Positions 8,350 through 17,521 of a DNA stretch of 64,000 nucleotides are shown here, piece by piece (position 1 is the first letter of the stretch; the number at the start of each line of letters is the position of its first letter). The notes under the pieces were generated by a model. The model did not search any database. It was not told the origin of the DNA and saw only the letters and a program-made list of their open reading frames with translations. Location of the stretch: assembly GCF_020567525.1 (NCBI RefSeq), contig NZ_JAJCVI010000004.1:434001-498000 (forward strand). The letters run 5' to 3'. The position numbers were made by a program, and so were the translations under genes. Source of the stretch: Halorubellus salinus. Lineage in GTDB: Archaea > Halobacteriota > Halobacteria > Halobacteriales > Natrialbaceae.

Positions 8350-10023
8350 ATGGACGAGTCCGCCGAGGAGACGAAGGTCGAGTGGCGCGAGTGGGGCGAG
8401 GAGGCGTTCGCGGTCGCGGACCGCGCCGGGAAACCCGTGCTCCTGTCGCTCTCGGCGACGTGGTGCGCGCACTGTCACGAGATGGACCGGGAGACGTACG
8501 ACGAACCGCGTATCGCGGCGAACGTCAACGACGGGTTCGTGCCCGTGCGCGTCGACGCCGACCGCCACCCGCGGGTGCGAGAGCGGTACAACATGGGCGG
8601 GTTCCCGTCGACGGTGTTCCTCGCGCCCGACGGGAACGTGCTCTCGGGCGCGGGTTACCTCGGCCCGGACGGGTTCCGGCAGGTGCTCACGAGCGTCCGG
8701 AAGGCCTGGAACGCGAAGGGCGTCGACGCCGGGACGGTGCCGCGAGCGCTCCGCGAGGGACTCCCGCCGGCCGGCGAGTTGACGCCGGAGGTCGAGAAGC
8801 AGATGCTCGGCCAGCTCGTCGACTCGTTCGACGACGAGCACGGCGGCTGGTCGGATAACGCGAAGTTCCCGCTGCCCCGGACCGTCGAGTTCGCGCTGAA
8901 GCGCCAGCGCGACCAGGCGGTGCGGACGCTCGACGCGGTCGACGCGCACCTCCGGGACGACTACGACGGCGGGTTCTATCGGTTCGCCGAGAACGCGAAC
9001 TGGTCGAACGTGCACCACGAGAAGCTCCTGGACTCGAACGCCGCGCTGATTCGAACGTTCGCGAACGCGTACTGCTACACGGGCACGGAGGCGTACCGGG
9101 AGGCGGCGAGCGCGGGCGTGGACTACCTCGCGTCGACGCTCTGGACGGGCGAGGCGTTCGCGGGGAGTCAGGCCGCCGACGAGGACTACTACGCGGGGTC
9201 GGCGACCGACCGCGAGGACGCCGAAGCGCCGCCCGTGGACCAGACGGTGTTCGCGGACCGGAACGCGCTCGCGGCGGACGCGCTCCTCGCGTTCGCGGCG
9301 TACACGGACGACGAACGGGCGCGGTCGTACGGGACTCGCGCGCTCGACTTCGTCGGAGAGGCACTCGTCGACGACGATGGGGCGGTCACGCACTACGTCG
9401 CGCCCGGCGACGGAGCGGGCACCGTCGAGGGTGGAGCGTCGGACGGGACGCGCGGCGAGGTGGGCGTGCTCGCGGACCAGGCGCGCGTGCTCGGTGCACT
9501 CCTCCGCGCTCGCCAGGTGACGGGCGCGGACGTCGTCGACGAGGCGCGTCGCGTCGCCGACTGGACTATCGACGAACTCGGCGACGACGACGCGTTCCGC
9601 GACGGCCCCGCGTCCGGCGCGGGCTTGCTCGACGAATCGCTGTACCCGCTCGACGGGAACGTCGAGTTCGCCGACGCGCTGCTCTCCCTCGCGGTCGTCA
9701 CGGGCGAGGACGAGTACCGCGAGATCGGCCGGCGTGCGCTGGAAGCGTTCGGCGGGGCCGCCGACCGCTTCGGGGTGCGCGTCGCCGCGTACGCCGCGAC
9801 CGCGTCCCGGTACCTGGAGTCGCCGCTCTCGATCCGCGTCGGCGACGACGCGGGGAGCGACCTGCATCGCGCCGCACTCCGGATGGCCGACCACGAGAAG
9901 GTCGTCGTGCCCGCCGCTGCGGACGTCGCGGCCGGCGAGGCTACGGTCGCTCGGGGCGACGACGTCGCGGGTACCGCGAGCACGCCCGCGGACCTCGCCG
10001 CCCTCGTCGCCGAGACGGTTTAA
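8350..10023 (+). CDS. DUF255 thioredoxin-domain protein (YyaL/SSP411-like)
   Basis: 557 residues. The N-terminal 130 are a thioredoxin-like fold with WCAHCHEMDRETYDEP near residue 38-53, the CxxC motif of the DUF255 family. The rest is an alpha/alpha toroid-like domain of the kind found in N-acyl-glucosamine epimerases, with NAALIRTFANAYCYTG and DGNVEFADALL. Family members run near 600-700 residues, so this one is on the short side and the toroid may be trimmed. The biochemical role of the family is not established; a redox or sugar-related function is speculative. Start ATG 8350 fits the TATA position. Confidence 0.85.
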   Translation: MDESAEETKVEWREWGEEAFAVADRAGKPVLLSLSATWCAHCHEMDRETYDEPRIAANVNDGFVPVRVDADRHPRVRERYNMGGFPSTVFLAPDGNVLSGAGYLGPDGFRQVLTSVRKAWNAKGVDAGTVPRALREGLPPAGELTPEVEKQMLGQLVDSFDDEHGGWSDNAKFPLPRTVEFALKRQRDQAVRTLDAVDAHLRDDYDGGFYRFAENANWSNVHHEKLLDSNAALIRTFANAYCYTGTEAYREAASAGVDYLASTLWTGEAFAGSQAADEDYYAGSATDREDAEAPPVDQTVFADRNALAADALLAFAAYTDDERARSYGTRALDFVGEALVDDDGAVTHYVAPGDGAGTVEGGASDGTRGEVGVLADQARVLGALLRARQVTGADVVDEARRVADWTIDELGDDDAFRDGPASGAGLLDESLYPLDGNVEFADALLSLAVVTGEDEYREIGRRALEAFGGAADRFGVRVAAYAATASRYLESPLSIRVGDDAGSDLHRAALRMADHEKVVVPAAADVAAGEATVARGDDVAGTASTPADLAALVAETV

Positions 10024-10106
10024 ACGCCAGCTTCGGGGTCGCTGAGTGCTCTCGACGCCGTCGCGTCCGCCACCCGGCGCGGCCGGCGCGCCCTACAACT
10101 ACCGAT

Positions 10107-10118
10107 GTGTTTATGGTT
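10107..10118 (+). promoter_or_regulatory. TATA-like box for the TrmB-family regulator
   Basis: TGTTTATGG centred about 27 nt before the ATG at 10141. It supports that internal Met over the longer frame that opens at 10105. Confidence 0.5.
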
Positions 10119-10140
10119 CTCCACTCTGTTTGGGTTTACT

Positions 10141-10944
10141 ATGGCCAGCCTGCGAGACCTCGGGTTGTCGGAGTACGAGGCACGAGCGTACCGTGCACTC
10201 CTCAACACCGGCCCGACAACCGCCAAAGAGTTGTCCCGGGCGAGCGACGTCCCGATGGGTCGCATCTACGACGTCCTGAACAGCATCGAGCAGTACAACC
10301 TCGTCCGCAGCCAGACCGCCTCGCGCCCGAAGAAGTACGTCGCGGTCGAACCCGCGACCGCCCTCGACCGGCTGCTCGAGGACAAGAAACGCGAGCTGGA
10401 GGAGAAAGCCGAGCAGTATCAGAACATCGTCGACGAACTCTCGGACGAACTCGACGCGGCCGAACCCGTCGAGGAGCAGTTCTGGACGGCTGCGGTCGGC
10501 CAGGAGGAGACCACCGACCTCCTCTTGGAGCGGCTCACGGCCGCGGACGACCGCATCGTGATGGTCGCGAGCGACCCGAGCCCGCAGTTCAACGTCGCCG
10601 AGATCGGCGAATCCATCATCGAGGAGATGGAGAACGCCCTCGAACGTGGCGTCGACGTGGACGTCCTCATGACCCGCGAGATGGTCGCCTCGCTCAGCGA
10701 GGAGGTCGGCCGCCGGTACCGCGAGCGCCTCACCGACGACCCGAACTTCAACGTCCGCACGAGCGAGGAGGTCACCGGGACGTTCAACCTCATCGACGAC
10801 ATCGAGGTCGTCATCCAGGTCCCCAACCCGCTCGGTGGCACCGAAGCGTTCGCGATGATCGACCTCAAGGACCCCGAGTTCGCCGCGGACGTCTTCGACC
10901 AGTTCAACCCGACGTGGCAGAGCGGCGAACCGCTCTCGTTCTGA
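10141..10944 (+). CDS. TrmB family transcriptional regulator
   Basis: 267 residues. Residues 1-70 are the TrmB winged helix (LGLSEYEARAYRALLNTGPT, then KELSRASDVPMGRIYDVLNS). A coiled coil follows at about 78-108 (KKRELEEKAEQYQNIVDELS). The C-terminal 150 residues form the TrmB regulator domain, in which sugars or other effectors bind in characterised members. It is flanked by unrelated genes, so its regulon cannot be read from context. The start was chosen by the TATA box about 27 nt upstream and because conservation begins at MASLRDLG. Confidence 0.88.
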   Translation: MASLRDLGLSEYEARAYRALLNTGPTTAKELSRASDVPMGRIYDVLNSIEQYNLVRSQTASRPKKYVAVEPATALDRLLEDKKRELEEKAEQYQNIVDELSDELDAAEPVEEQFWTAAVGQEETTDLLLERLTAADDRIVMVASDPSPQFNVAEIGESIIEEMENALERGVDVDVLMTREMVASLSEEVGRRYRERLTDDPNFNVRTSEEVTGTFNLIDDIEVVIQVPNPLGGTEAFAMIDLKDPEFAADVFDQFNPTWQSGEPLSF

Positions 10945-11071
10945 AAGAGGCATCGAAAGCGCCGTTCTCTGGCTTCGGTGGCGGCGGACGAGTATCGCTA
11001 CGCGCTCGCGCCGAGCACCGAACAGGTCGACGGACGATACCGTTTTGTTCGTGGCTCTGTCAGATAGCGGC

Positions 11072-11317
11072 ATGCCAGCGACAACGGGTGCCTCGCACGG
11101 GTTCGCGGCGTTCGCGACGCTCCTCATCGGCACGATGTTCTCGAAGTTCGTCTGGGAGCTCCTCCCGCCGCTGGGCGAACTCTCACTGCTCGTCATCGGA
11201 ACACTGCGACAGCTCGGGTTGGCGGTCCCGGCGAGCAGGCAGTTCGCCGGAACCATCGTCGTGATGGTCGGCCTGTCGTTCCTCTGGGGTGTCCTGTACC
11301 ACGTCAGTCGACACTGA
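11072..11317 (+). CDS. Small membrane protein of unknown function
   Basis: About 81 residues from ATG 11072 (MPATTGASHGFAAFATLLIG). Two membrane helices, AFATLLIGTMFSKFVWELLP and FAGTIVVMVGLSFLWGVLYH, are joined by an amphipathic stretch. An in-frame upstream start at 11045 is possible but less likely by composition. It is convergent with mptA. No family recognised. Confidence 0.55.
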   Translation: MPATTGASHGFAAFATLLIGTMFSKFVWELLPPLGELSLLVIGTLRQLGLAVPASRQFAGTIVVMVGLSFLWGVLYHVSRH

Positions 11318-11406
11318 GAAGGTCGGTGTCGGGAACGGTATCGAGAACGTTCGGTGTCTCGACGGGTATCGAGAACGGTCGGCGTCGCGGTCCGCGGCCG
11401 ACCCGT

Positions 11407-12336
11407 TCAGTCGTCCGCGAGTTCGTTGCGGAGGGTGCCGACCTCGGCGACGCGCTCGGCGTGGGCGTTGTGCTGGTGGATGCTCTCGTCGTTTGACTGC
11501 TTCATGGTGACGACGGCGTCGTCCGCGAGGTCCGGGAACTCCTTCGCAACACCTTCGGCCATCGACCGCACGCAGTCCTCGACGAACTTCGCGTTCGAGT
11601 GGCTCTCGTAGGTCATGTAGTCCTCGTCCGGGCGCTTCGCGAGGTTGTAGATGCGCGCGCTCATCGAGTCCCTGGCGACCTCCACGAGCTCCATGAGGTC
11701 GACCTCGGGTGCGCCGTCGGTCTCGACGGTGAGCGTCGCGTGCCCGCGCTGGCTGTGCCCCGGCTGGGGGACCTCGTCGAGGAACGCCTCCGCGGTGTCG
11801 TCGTCCACGCCGAGGTCGTCGAGCACCGAGCGGGCACGCGCGGCGCTCATCCCCTGCGAGCACGGACACACCGTCATCCCGACGACGCGCGCACCGACCT
11901 CCTCGCGCGTCCCGTCCTCGGTCGCGGTCGCACCGGCGATGACGTCGACCGTGCTCTGGGTCTCGCGCTCGCTCTCGGGCGTCTGCTCGCGCGTCACGAG
12001 CTCCGCCTCCATCCGGACCTCGGCCCTGCTCGTGTAATCGTGCTTGTCGAGCAAGCGTTCCGCGGCGTCACCACACACGTCCTCGACGCGATAGGCTTCG
12101 TCCCGTGTCGCCGCCTCCAGGGTCTCGTCGATGACCTCCATGTTCCGACTCATGTCCGCGCCCTTCCGCCACGACGGCAGGTCGACGAACACCTCGAACT
12201 CCGCCATGAGGACGATCGGTCGCTTCTCGGGGCGGGCAAGCTTCACGAGCTTCTCGACGCCCGTGACTCCGACCTGGTTGAGGCCGACGGTGACGTCCGG
12301 GCTCGCCGCCTGGACGTCCGGCAGTTCCTGACTCAT
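11407..12336 (-). CDS. mptA: GTP cyclohydrolase MptA
   Basis: 309 residues of the FolE2/MptA class. It converts GTP to 7,8-dihydro-D-neopterin 2',3'-cyclic phosphate, the first step to the methanopterin/folate-type pterin of archaea, and in haloarchaea the products also serve tetrahydrofolate synthesis. Visible motifs are [13 protein letters not shown] (metal-binding Cys), [13 protein letters not shown] and [18 protein letters not shown] near the C-terminus. Length is normal for the family. A GTACAAAC tract about 27 nt upstream of 12336 may be its TATA box. The downstream gene on the same strand begins only after the convergent small gene. Confidence 0.95.
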   Translation of the reverse strand: MSQELPDVQAASPDVTVGLNQVGVTGVEKLVKLARPEKRPIVLMAEFEVFVDLPSWRKGADMSRNMEVIDETLEAATRDEAYRVEDVCGDAAERLLDKHDYTSRAEVRMEAELVTREQTPESERETQSTVDVIAGATATEDGTREEVGARVVGMTVCPCSQGMSAARARSVLDDLGVDDDTAEAFLDEVPQPGHSQRGHATLTVETDGAPEVDLMELVEVARDSMSARIYNLAKRPDEDYMTYESHSNAKFVEDCVRSMAEGVAKEFPDLADDAVVTMKQSNDESIHQHNAHAERVAEVGTLRNELADD

Positions 12337-12444
12337 TGCTCAAAGAAAGGTGCGACGGATGTTTGTACCTAACGAAGGGGGAACCGACCACGAGAACCCG
12401 AATATCGGGTTCGAATGGGCTTCACGCCGGTGTTCTCGGCGCAA

Positions 12445-13284
12445 TCAGTTGAGCTTGTTGAGGGCTTCGAAGAAGTTCACGGGCGGCCCCGCGACCCGCA
12501 CGGGGTCCGCGGCCGTTCCGACCTCCACGGCCGCTGGCGGATCGAGCTTGCGGGTCTCCCGTCCGTCGCTGATGACGTGCGCGCAGTCGGCTTCGTCGAC
12601 GCGGACCGTGATGGTCTGGTCGCGCGAGAGGACGAGCGACGGCATCGCGTCGGTCGCACACATCTCCGTGACGACGTAGTCGCCGGCGGCGGGTGCGACG
12701 AGCGGGCCGCCTTCGCTGAGGTTGTACGCCGTCGAGCCGGTCGCGGTCGCGACGAGGATGCCGTCGGCGTGCCCGCCGGAGTAGAGTTCGCCGTCGACGC
12801 GCACCTCGAACCCGGCGCCGGCGCCGTGCCCGCGCTGGGGCCCCTGGACGACGATCTCGTTCATCGCGGGCGGTAGCGACCACGCGTCGCCGTTCTCGCC
12901 CGTGCCGGTCGCGGCGAGTCGTGGGAGTGCGCGCGAACGCACCGTCCCGGTCTCGCGGAACCGCTCGACCTCCGCGACGAGCGCGTCGTGTGCGTCCTCG
13001 GGCGAGACGGCGTTCAGGAACCCGACCTCGCCGAGGTTCACGCCGAGGATGGGGACGGAGTTCGCGCCACGGGCCGCGTAGAGGAAGGTGCCGTCTCCGC
13101 CGATGCTGCAGACGAGGTCGCACGCTCGCATCTCGTGGGCGGGGACGCCGTCGACGTCGAGTTCGCTCGCGGTCGCCTCGTCGACGGCGACGGCGACGTC
13201 GCGGGCCCGGAGCTCGTCTCGGAGCTCGCTGGCGAGGCCCGCGGCGCGCACGTTCCCTTTCTGGGCGACGACACCTACGTGCAT
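12445..13284 (-). CDS. nadK: NAD kinase
   Basis: 279 residues; phosphorylates NAD to NADP in the cytoplasm. The diagnostic GGDGTFLYAARG motif, NLGEVGFLN, and ATGSTAYNLSEGGPLVAP are all present. Start taken at ATG 13284 (MHVGVVAQKGN), the normal N-terminus for archaeal NADK; open frame upstream has shadow composition. The de novo NAD genes nadABC lie at 59.4-63 kb in the same window but are not linked. Confidence 0.95.
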   Translation of the reverse strand: MHVGVVAQKGNVRAAGLASELRDELRARDVAVAVDEATASELDVDGVPAHEMRACDLVCSIGGDGTFLYAARGANSVPILGVNLGEVGFLNAVSPEDAHDALVAEVERFRETGTVRSRALPRLAATGTGENGDAWSLPPAMNEIVVQGPQRGHGAGAGFEVRVDGELYSGGHADGILVATATGSTAYNLSEGGPLVAPAAGDYVVTEMCATDAMPSLVLSRDQTITVRVDEADCAHVISDGRETRKLDPPAAVEVGTAADPVRVAGPPVNFFEALNKLN

Positions 13285-13466
13285 GTCCCCGCCTACCACC
13301 CGCCCGGTGAAAAACCCCGCGTCGTGCGGCGACCGGCCGCGGCCGACCCTGGTTGCGATATCGCGGTCGACGTGGACGGCAACAAGGTTGATACGTTTCG
13401 GCCCCCTCGCTGGGCACACGCACGCTCGCGCGGCCCTCTGTCGTGGTCGTGCGGGTCCTATCGACG

Positions 13467-14747
13467 ATGAGTGAGGACGAAGAGGAAGACTGGTTCGAGC
13501 GCGCACTCGAGGAGACGCCGTCCGAGGACGCCCCCGACGACTGGGACGAGTGGGCTGGCGACGACGTCGATAGCGACGACGTCGACGCGCGCAACGCCGG
13601 GGACGTCGACGACCCGGGGACCGACGACGCAGGCACCGGCGACGACGCTGGCAGTGCGCTCGGCGACGGTGACGCGACCGAGCCGTCGAGCGAAGCGACC
13701 GTCGACGCCGACCTCGTCGACCAGACCGGGGGCGGGGCGTCGCCGACGGCGAACGACGACGACGGCGGTGACGCGGATTCGGGTGGCGGGCTGTTCGACG
13801 ACGACTTCGCGGCTGCGATGGGTGACGCGCCGGACGTCGCCGGCCCCAGTGGCGGCCAAGGCGGTTCCGGCGGGGCCGTCGGCCCTGGCGGCGGTGGCGG
13901 TCTCTCCGGTGGCGAGTTCGGGATGGGCGGCGACCTGGACGTCGACGACGAGTTCGGGATGGGGGTCGACGACGACTTCGGGATGGGTGGCGGCGACTTC
14001 GGGATGGGCGGTGGCGGCGGGTTCGACGCCGAGGAGGAGTACGAGACGGACCTGCCCCGCATCGACCTCGGTATCGACGGGCTCGACGAGATGATCCAGG
14101 GTGGCGTCCCCGAGCGCTCGCTGATGGTCACCATCGGCTCCGCGGGCACCGGGAAGACGACGTTCGCGCTCCAGTTCCTCCACGAAGCGCTCGAGCAGGG
14201 CGACCGCGGCATCTACATCACGCTCGAGGAGTCCCGCGAGCGCGTCATCAACTCCGCGAGCGAGAAGGGGCTCGAGTTCGACAAGTACGCGGACAACGGC
14301 CAGCTCGCCGTCGTCGACCTCGACCCCGTCGAGATGGCGAACTCGCTCCGGTCGATCCGCTCGGAGCTCCCGCGACTCATCGAGTCCTTCGACGCCACGC
14401 GGCTCGTCCTCGACTCCGTGTCGCTCCTCGAGATGATGTACGACGACCGCGCGAAACGCCGGAACGAGATCTACGACTTCACGAACTCCCTGAAGAACGC
14501 GGGCGTGACGACGATGCTGACGAGCGAGGCGAGCGACGAGCACGCCTACACGAGCCGGCACGGCATCGTCGAGTACCTCACGGACGCGGTGTTCGTCCTC
14601 CAGTACGTCCGGCCGGACGACTTCCGCGAGACCCGGCTCGCCATCGAGATACAGAAGATCCGTGACGCGAACCACTCCCGGGAGACCAAGCCCTACGAGA
14701 TAACGAACGAGGGCATCTCGGTGTACCGGCAGGCGAACATCTTCTAG
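13467..14747 (+). CDS. KaiC-like RecA-superfamily ATPase with long acidic, Gly-Met repeat arm
   Basis: 426 residues. The first 195 are a disordered acidic arm (SEDEEEDWFERALEETPSED at the start) ending in a run of FGMGG-D repeats near 150-185. Residues 200-426 are one KaiC/RadA-type ATPase domain: GIDGLDEMIQGGVPE, Walker A GSAGTGKTT near 223, YITLEESRE (the KaiC catalytic Glu region), and Walker B LVLDSVSLLE near 313. Haloarchaeal relatives are annotated as KaiC-domain or HTR-like proteins with suspected signalling roles. Single-domain, so not a circadian KaiC. Start at ATG 13467; an in-frame GTG at 13443 would add eight residues. Confidence 0.85.
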   Translation: MSEDEEEDWFERALEETPSEDAPDDWDEWAGDDVDSDDVDARNAGDVDDPGTDDAGTGDDAGSALGDGDATEPSSEATVDADLVDQTGGGASPTANDDDGGDADSGGGLFDDDFAAAMGDAPDVAGPSGGQGGSGGAVGPGGGGGLSGGEFGMGGDLDVDDEFGMGVDDDFGMGGGDFGMGGGGGFDAEEEYETDLPRIDLGIDGLDEMIQGGVPERSLMVTIGSAGTGKTTFALQFLHEALEQGDRGIYITLEESRERVINSASEKGLEFDKYADNGQLAVVDLDPVEMANSLRSIRSELPRLIESFDATRLVLDSVSLLEMMYDDRAKRRNEIYDFTNSLKNAGVTTMLTSEASDEHAYTSRHGIVEYLTDAVFVLQYVRPDDFRETRLAIEIQKIRDANHSRETKPYEITNEGISVYRQANIF

Positions 14748-15223
14748 GCGTCGTCGCGGTCGGACGCGTCGGCGTCCGCATCGGCGTCGTCCTCGTCGTC
14801 GCGTTCGTCCTCCAGCGTGGCGACGATGCCGTCGAGTTCCGCGGGGTCGGCGTCGGCGATCCGTTCGAGGAGTGCCTCGGTTCGCTCGCGGTCCTCGGGG
14901 TCGAGGACGGCGGCGAGTTCGCCGAGTGCGGCGTCGACGTCGGCGGGGGCGACCTCGGGCTCGGGTATCTCCTCGGGTTCGACCGCGGTCGCGTCGGTCG
15001 TGGGGTCGGTCGCGAGCGCGTCCGGGACGACGGGGTCATCCGGGAGCGGCGTCGACAGCGGGTCGGCGTCGACGGTCGCGGGGTCGGGGCTGAGGCCGAG
15101 CAGGCGCTCCAGGGTCTCGTTCGCGGACTCGTCGGGCATCCCCATCGCCTGAAGGTGGTCGTGGACGCGTTCGCTGACCGCGATGGTGCGTGGCTCGCGG
15201 TCGGTGGCGTCGTCGGATGGCAT
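14744..15223 (-). CDS. Acidic protein with RHH-like N-terminus, unknown function
   Basis: 159 residues. The first 45 (RTIAVSERVHDHLQAMGMPD, then ESANETLERLLG) resemble short ribbon-helix-helix or antitoxin-like DNA-binding modules found in haloarchaea. The remaining 110 are low-complexity Asp/Glu/Pro followed by a helical region (LGELAAVLDPEDRERTEALL). It is convergent with the KaiC-like gene, the two stop codons overlapping at 14744-14747. No toxin partner is adjacent, so I do not call it an antitoxin. Confidence 0.6.
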   Translation of the reverse strand: MPSDDATDREPRTIAVSERVHDHLQAMGMPDESANETLERLLGLSPDPATVDADPLSTPLPDDPVVPDALATDPTTDATAVEPEEIPEPEVAPADVDAALGELAAVLDPEDRERTEALLERIADADPAELDGIVATLEDERDDEDDADADADASDRDDA

Positions 15224-15315
15224 ACGCGAACACTCGGGCGCGACGGGGAAGAAACGGTCGGACGTGACCGGGGGGAAGGCCGAAGAAACGGTCGGGTGCG
15301 ACCGGGGAGCGGGCG

Positions 15316-15597
15316 TTACTCGCGAGCGCGTTCGCGGGGTTGGCGTGGTTCGTGGTCGTGTTCGGTGCCGCAGTCCGCGCAGACGCTGGCGCGACCCGGG
15401 CGGGTGCGCTGGGCGGCGACGGCGCCGCAGTCGTCGCACACCATGAACAGGCGTTTCTCCGGGGGGACGCCGGCCTCGAACGTGACCTCGATCCAGGCGT
15501 CGTCGTTCGCGGGGTCGAAGAGGCGGACGCCGTCGTCGGTACGCCGCCAGTCGACGGGCTCCTCGGTGCCGCGCTCGGGGGTCGCGGGGTCGCTCAT
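15316..15597 (-). CDS. Small zinc-ribbon protein
   Basis: 93 residues. Two Cys pairs, CDDC and CADC, are about 19 residues apart in LFMVCDDCGAVAAQ and RASVCADCGTEHDH, forming a zinc ribbon. The N-terminal half (DGVRLFDPANDDAWIEVTFE) looks like a small beta domain. It is a conserved haloarchaeal type of unknown role. It lies 92 nt upstream of the acidic gene on the same strand. Confidence 0.65.
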   Translation of the reverse strand: MSDPATPERGTEEPVDWRRTDDGVRLFDPANDDAWIEVTFEAGVPPEKRLFMVCDDCGAVAAQRTRPGRASVCADCGTEHDHEPRQPRERARE

Positions 15598-15796
15598 CTA
15601 CCCGACGCTGACGCCCGCAGAAACATAAACACATTGATAGAAATTAGTTCGGTCGCGAGTAAATCAGGGCTCGGTCGTTCGAACCGGCGACTCACGGGCC
15701 GCCCGCGCCGCGAGCGCGAACACGCGCACCAGGAACCCCGATCCTGTCAAACAGCTCAATATCGGGTATTTCACCGAGGACGCCGTACGATGACGT

Positions 15797-16459
15797 ATGA
15801 GCGTCTTCGCCGAGTTCCACATCCAGACCGACGCGTTCGCGCTCGAGTCCACGTTCGAAGCGGCCCCGGACACCGTCATCGAGATCGAGCGGGTCGCAGC
15901 GACCACCGACCTCCTCACGCCGTACTTCTGGGTGTCAGAAGGCGACTTCGACGACTTCGAAGCCGCCGCCGGCGCAGACAGCTCCATCGAGAACCTCGAA
16001 CGAATCGACGAGTTCGACGAGTCCATCCTCTATCGCGCGAACTGGACGGAGAACATCGAATCCATCGTCTACGCCTACACCCAGATCGGTGCGGTCATCC
16101 TCGAAGCTACCGGCTCAGCCGACGTCTGGGAGCTCCAGATGCGTTTCGACAATCAGCAGCGCCTCGAACAGTTCCAGGAGTACTGCGTCGAGCACGGCCT
16201 CCCCTTCGAACTCCAGCGGCTCCACGACGTCGCCAGCCCCAAGACCAGCCGACAATACGAACTCACCGAGAAACAGCGCGACGCGCTCGTGACCGCCTGG
16301 GAGACCGGCTACTTCCGGACCGACACCGACACCACGCTAGAGGCCGTCGCGAACGAACTCGACATCTCCCAGCAAACGCTCTCGAACCGGCTGCGACGCG
16401 GCTACGATTCGCTCATCGAGAACACGCTCGCGGTGACACCTCCCGACGAAGACACGTAA
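15797..16459 (+). CDS. Bat-type (bacterioopsin activator-like) HTH regulator
   Basis: 220 residues. The N-terminal 150 form the Bat-like sensor module (FAEFHIQTDAFALESTFEAA, ILYRANWTENIESIVYAYTQ). Residues 160-215 are the HTH_10 domain: LTEKQRDALVTAWETGYF, then LEAVANELDISQQTLSNRLR. Many haloarchaeal copies regulate light, oxygen or stress genes; no target is evident here. A GGTATTTC tract about 27 nt upstream may be the TATA box. It sits in a small run of regulators with the DUF7344-like and HalOD1 genes. Confidence 0.88.
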   Translation: MSVFAEFHIQTDAFALESTFEAAPDTVIEIERVAATTDLLTPYFWVSEGDFDDFEAAAGADSSIENLERIDEFDESILYRANWTENIESIVYAYTQIGAVILEATGSADVWELQMRFDNQQRLEQFQEYCVEHGLPFELQRLHDVASPKTSRQYELTEKQRDALVTAWETGYFRTDTDTTLEAVANELDISQQTLSNRLRRGYDSLIENTLAVTPPDEDT

Positions 16460-16537
16460 CCCGCCCCGTCTTAAGCCATTGAAAGTACAATGCCGACATT
16501 CCTCCCCGCAGCACTCGTTCCTTCAGGCAGAGAACCC

Positions 16538-17185
16538 ATGGCTTCCAGCGACACACAGCAGGATACGATCCGGTGGGCGACGGAGGTAACAGGCGACGCG
16601 CTCTCGGCGCTCGCGAACGAACGTCGGCGCACGGTTCTCGAGACACTCGAACGCCGGTCGTCCGCGACCCCGGCGGAACTCGCGACGCGCGTCGCGGCGA
16701 CCGAGCACGACACGTCCCTGGCGGCCGTCCCGGCCGATACACGACGGGTCGTCGAACGGAGCCTGCATCACCGACATCTCCCGACGCTCGAGGACGCCCG
16801 ACTCGTCAACTGGACGGGGGACACGGTCACGCTGGCGCGACGGGCGACCGTCGAGGTCTGGGAGCACCTGCAGGCGCTCGAGACGGACGCACTCGACTGG
16901 AACGAACTCTTCTCGATACTCGAGAGCGAGCGCTGTCGAGCGGTCCTCTCGACGCTCGCGATCGGAGCGGACCGCGTCGAGAGGCGAGCGGTCGCGACGA
17001 CCGTCGCCTCGGCGGACGCCTTCGAAACGGCGAGCGTCGACGAGACGGAGATCGAGTTACATCACGCCCTGCTCCCGAAACTCGAGCGAACCGACCTCGT
17101 GACGTACGACGCCAACGCTGGCCTCGTCCACGTCGACGGCCCCATCGAGTCGGTCGAACGAATCGTCGCGTCGGTCGCGCACTGA
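16538..17185 (+). CDS. HTH-type protein with two DUF7344-like winged-helix repeats
   Basis: 215 residues with two similar winged-helix units. The first begins LSALANERRRTVLETLERRS and the second LFSILESERCRAVLSTLAIG. Each is followed by a His-containing turn (VERSLHHRHLPTLEDARLV and EIELHHALLPKLERTDLVTY), the signature of the haloarchaeal DUF7344 DNA-binding fold. Start at ATG 16538; a longer in-frame ATG at 16490 lies too close to the CTTAAG box at 16470. The stop overlaps the next start (TGATG), indicating translational coupling with the HalOD1 gene and probably a joint signalling role. Confidence 0.8.
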   Translation: MASSDTQQDTIRWATEVTGDALSALANERRRTVLETLERRSSATPAELATRVAATEHDTSLAAVPADTRRVVERSLHHRHLPTLEDARLVNWTGDTVTLARRATVEVWEHLQALETDALDWNELFSILESERCRAVLSTLAIGADRVERRAVATTVASADAFETASVDETEIELHHALLPKLERTDLVTYDANAGLVHVDGPIESVERIVASVAH

Positions 17186-17436
17186 TGCGGGGATACCAGC
17201 GTCGGTCGGCGGAGACGCCGGCCGAAGCCGCCTACAACGCCGTCTCGGAGGTCACCGGGTGCGGTCCCCTGGAGCTGCCGCCGATAGCGAACGCGATCAA
17301 CTCCGAGGCGATGGACGCGTTCGTCGACGAATCGCGAACGCTCCGGGAGTACTCCATCACGTTCGAGTACGCCGGCTGCGACGTCACACTCAGCGACGAC
17401 GAAGTGCTCGTAGAGCGACTCGACGGCGCGAACTGA
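17185..17436 (+). CDS. HalOD1 output-domain protein
   Basis: 83 residues consisting of one HalOD1 output domain (ETPAEAAYNAVSEVTGCGPL, then ELPPIANAINSEAMDAFVDE, ending VTLSDDEVLVERL). HalOD1 proteins are small haloarchaeal output modules thought to act with sensor or receiver proteins. Its start overlaps the stop of the preceding HTH gene by one base, so the two are almost certainly one operon. Confidence 0.85.
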   Translation: MRGYQRRSAETPAEAAYNAVSEVTGCGPLELPPIANAINSEAMDAFVDESRTLREYSITFEYAGCDVTLSDDEVLVERLDGAN

Positions 17437-17521
17437 CCGCCGTGAACGCCACTCGCCGGGCGCTCACCTCATCGTCGACCCGACCATCGCGCTTAAGCGA
17501 ATCCCCCGCCGTGTCGAAGAC

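Noticed and set aside
14744-15223. Antitoxin of a toxin-antitoxin pair
   Set aside because: The N-terminus is RHH-like but there is no adjacent toxin candidate, and the C-terminal low-complexity region is not typical.
15797-17436. Bacteriorhodopsin regulatory cluster
   Set aside because: A Bat-type HTH gene is present but no opsin, brp or carotenoid gene lies nearby; the Bat family has many unrelated members in haloarchaea.
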